From positions 1 through 11,333 of the forward strand of contig JALRBF010000027.1 in the NCBI GenBank assembly GCA_023262365.1: DNA of 11,333 nt, in the 5' to 3' direction. Every line of letters begins with the position of its first letter. Within the stretch, counting starts at the first letter, position 1. The position numbers and the translations under genes were made by a program. Under the pieces are notes generated by a model that was given only the letters and a program-made list of their open reading frames with translations, was not told where the DNA came from and did not search any database. The stretch is from Burkholderiaceae bacterium (GTDB lineage Bacteria; Pseudomonadota; Gammaproteobacteria; Burkholderiales; Burkholderiaceae_C). Positions 7,259 through 11,333 of this stretch are shown piece by piece.

Positions 7259-7683
7259 TTGGTGGGCGGGGGCGGACGCACCGCCCGCGCCAGGCTCCAC
7301 GCGGCCACCCCCCACTGCAACAACACCAAAACGCTGGCCACGCCATGCCACTGGCCAGGGCGCAGTGGCCAAGTTGCCTCTGCGGTGCTGGCATGCAAAC
7401 TTAAGGCTGGCCCCGCCACCCACAAATTAAAGGCCGACGCCACCACGGCACACGCGCACGCCCACCGCCAACGCCGGTATCCACCCGCCGGCGGGGCCAG
7501 CCACGCGCAAGCGCAGGCCAGTACCAGGCTGGCACCGCCTTGAATGGTAAAAAAGGTGGCCGCCACAGCCGCCGCCTCGGCGCGTTGCGCCAGTTGGGCA
7601 AACAACACGAGAGGCACCACAAAGGCCAATGCCGTTGCCCCGCCCCACCATAGCGCCGCCAACCATGGAAAAGCGCGCCTCAC
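7255..7683 (-). CDS. DUF4149 (TMEM205-like) small integral membrane protein
   Basis: The function is unknown. The product is a predicted 142-aa inner-membrane protein with four hydrophobic helices at about 8-30, 43-63, 72-93 and 112-134, and a proline-rich C-terminus (PPPPTN). The opening PWLAALWWGGATALAFVVPLVLF and the WHGVASVLVLLQW near the end resemble the DUF4149 family. From memory, members of that family often sit directly after greA in betaproteobacteria; the assignment is by pattern, not by search. No ATG suits the start. The GTG at 7683 begins one base after the greA stop codon and fits termination-reinitiation; a TTG at 7662 is the alternative. A longer reading from 7776 would lie inside greA and add a non-hydrophobic, basic extension, so it is not used. 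The 3' end overlaps the folD stop codon tail to tail. Confidence 0.75.
   Translation of the reverse strand: MRRAFPWLAALWWGGATALAFVVPLVLFAQLAQRAEAAAVAATFFTIQGGASLVLACACAWLAPPAGGYRRWRWACACAVVASAFNLWVAGPALSLHASTAEATWPLRPGQWHGVASVLVLLQWGVAAWSLARAVRPPPPTN
7265..7291. other. GC-rich hairpin at the folD / DUF4149 convergent junction
   Basis: GGCGG (7271-7275) pairs with CCGCC (7281-7285) around a 5-nt loop. The stem extends to 7265/7291 with one G-G mismatch, about ten base pairs in all. It starts 7 nt past the folD stop and lies in the last codons of the DUF4149 gene. No T-run follows on either strand, so it is not a standard intrinsic terminator. It could stabilise 3' ends or help stop transcription in both directions. 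Confidence 0.4.
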
Positions 7684-7684
7684 C

Positions 7685-8167
7685 TCAGACGTGGGCGTAG
7701 CGCACCGAGACAATTTCGTAATGACGCAAGCCGCTGGGCGTTTGAACCTCGATCGTGTCGCCCTCTTCTTTACCAATCATGGCACGGGCGATTGGGCTGC
7801 TTACGTTGATCAAACCGGCCTTAAGGTCGGCCTCGTCTTCACCCACAATTTGGTAGGTCACCACCGAGGCGTCGTCCAAGTTTTCCATCTCTACCGTGGC
7901 TCCAAACACCACGCGCCCGTCGGCCTGCAGCGTGCTCGGGTCAATAATTTGCGCCGCCGAGAGCTTGCCTTCGATTTCGGCAATGCGCCCTTCAATAAAC
8001 CCCTGCCGGTCTTTGGCTGCATCGTATTCAGCGTTTTCGCTCAAATCCCCTTGCGCCCTGGCCTCGGCAATGGCGGCGATCACGGCCGGCCTGTCCTCGG
8101 TCTTGAGGCGGTGTAACTCGGTGCGCAACAAGTCTGCGCCCCGCCGCGTCATGGGAAATGTGCTCAT
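7685..8167 (-). CDS. greA: Transcript cleavage / elongation factor GreA
   Basis: GreA enters the secondary channel of stalled RNA polymerase and stimulates cleavage of backtracked RNA so elongation can resume. The predicted protein has 160 aa, matching the family (~158 aa). The N-terminal coiled coil spans about 8-75, with the tip motif GDLSENAEY (40-48) carrying Asp41 and Glu44, the acidic residues that coordinate the catalytic Mg in RNA polymerase. The C-terminal FKBP-like domain includes GRVVFGATV (84-92) and the signature [15 protein letters not shown] (123-137). The start at 8167 is set by TTGAGGG 4 nt upstream and by homology; an open frame continues upstream into carB but has no GreA-like sequence. 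The gene follows carB by 109 nt with a terminator-like hairpin between, and is followed almost immediately by the DUF4149 gene. Confidence 0.97.
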   Translation of the reverse strand: MSTFPMTRRGADLLRTELHRLKTEDRPAVIAAIAEARAQGDLSENAEYDAAKDRQGFIEGRIAEIEGKLSAAQIIDPSTLQADGRVVFGATVEMENLDDASVVTYQIVGEDEADLKAGLINVSSPIARAMIGKEEGDTIEVQTPSGLRHYEIVSVRYAHV

Positions 8168-8171
8168 GGTG

Positions 8172-8178
8172 CCCTCAA
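8172..8178 (-). promoter_or_regulatory. greA ribosome-binding site
   Basis: TTGAGGG on the minus strand, 4 nt before the ATG at 8167. It fixes the greA start and shows that the longer open frame reaching into carB is not used. Confidence 0.8.
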
Positions 8179-8193
8179 TCGTTCGCCCAAGTG

Positions 8194-8222
8194 AAAACCG
8201 CCTTGGCCAAAGCCAAAGCGGT
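8194..8222 (-). terminator. Terminator- or attenuator-like hairpin between carB and greA
   Basis: On the minus strand a 26-nt inverted repeat (8197-8222) forms ten base pairs with one mismatch and a 4-nt loop. It is followed directly by a short T-run (complement of 8194-8197). It lies 55 nt past the carB stop and about 27 nt before the greA ATG. With only four T residues it may be a weak terminator for carB or a leaky attenuator in front of greA. I could not find a convincing greA promoter downstream of it, nor a clear one upstream in the gap. Confidence 0.5.
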
Positions 8223-8276
8223 GAAGGCCGCAAGTTTAACCCAAGCCCAAGAGCCCGGCGATACCCGACCCTGGGT

Positions 8277-11333
<3,057 letters not shown>

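Noticed and set aside
7684..7776. Longer DUF4149 reading frame starting inside greA
   Set aside because: The 31 extra residues are basic, not membrane-like, and lie in conserved greA sequence in another frame.
8223..8276. Possible greA promoter with TAAACT as -10 in the carB-greA gap
   Set aside because: No acceptable -35 hexamer lies at 16-18 bp; the match is no better than chance.

Overview
The window reads as chromosomal DNA from a GC-rich betaproteobacterium, most likely Burkholderiales and possibly Comamonadaceae. The basis is the protein sequences: an AceE of the homodimeric type, an AceF lipoyl domain of betaproteobacterial character, and a carB-greA-DUF4149 run that I recall as common in that class. 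No database search was possible, so the taxonomy is inference. The window is almost entirely coding. I saw no mobile element, tRNA, rRNA or CRISPR array.

Layout. (1) Positions 1-3096, minus strand: aceE followed 15 nt later by the first 124 codons of aceF, the E1 and E2 subunits of pyruvate dehydrogenase. The rest of aceF, and probably lpdA, lie beyond the left edge. (2) Positions 3097-3240: a short AT-rich divergent promoter region. It holds a near-consensus promoter for aceE and a weaker candidate facing the other way. (3) Positions 3241-7258, plus strand: a tight three-gene unit of a membrane PAS-domain histidine kinase (HPK4/FixL-DctB-like), a FixJ/LuxR-type response regulator whose ATG overlaps the kinase stop (ATGA), and folD 11 nt further on. 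(4) Positions 7255-11333, minus strand: carB (its first ~61 codons are beyond the right edge), greA, and a small four-helix DUF4149 membrane protein. The stop codons of folD and the DUF4149 gene overlap tail to tail.

How the genes fit together. AceE and AceF convert pyruvate to acetyl-CoA. FolD supplies one-carbon folates for purine, methionine and thymidylate synthesis. CarB makes carbamoyl phosphate for pyrimidines and arginine. GreA rescues backtracked RNA polymerase. All are housekeeping functions. The least understood part is the two-component system transcribed divergently from aceE. Its position and overlapping promoters suggest that it may control the pyruvate dehydrogenase operon, itself, or both, but its signal cannot be read from the sequence. 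It lacks the haem-ligand histidine pattern of true FixL. I did not find a clearly novel system. The best leads are this kinase/regulator pair with its shared promoter region, a terminator-like hairpin just ahead of greA, a hairpin over the folD ribosome-binding site, and two substitutions in the expected UMP-binding site of CarB.
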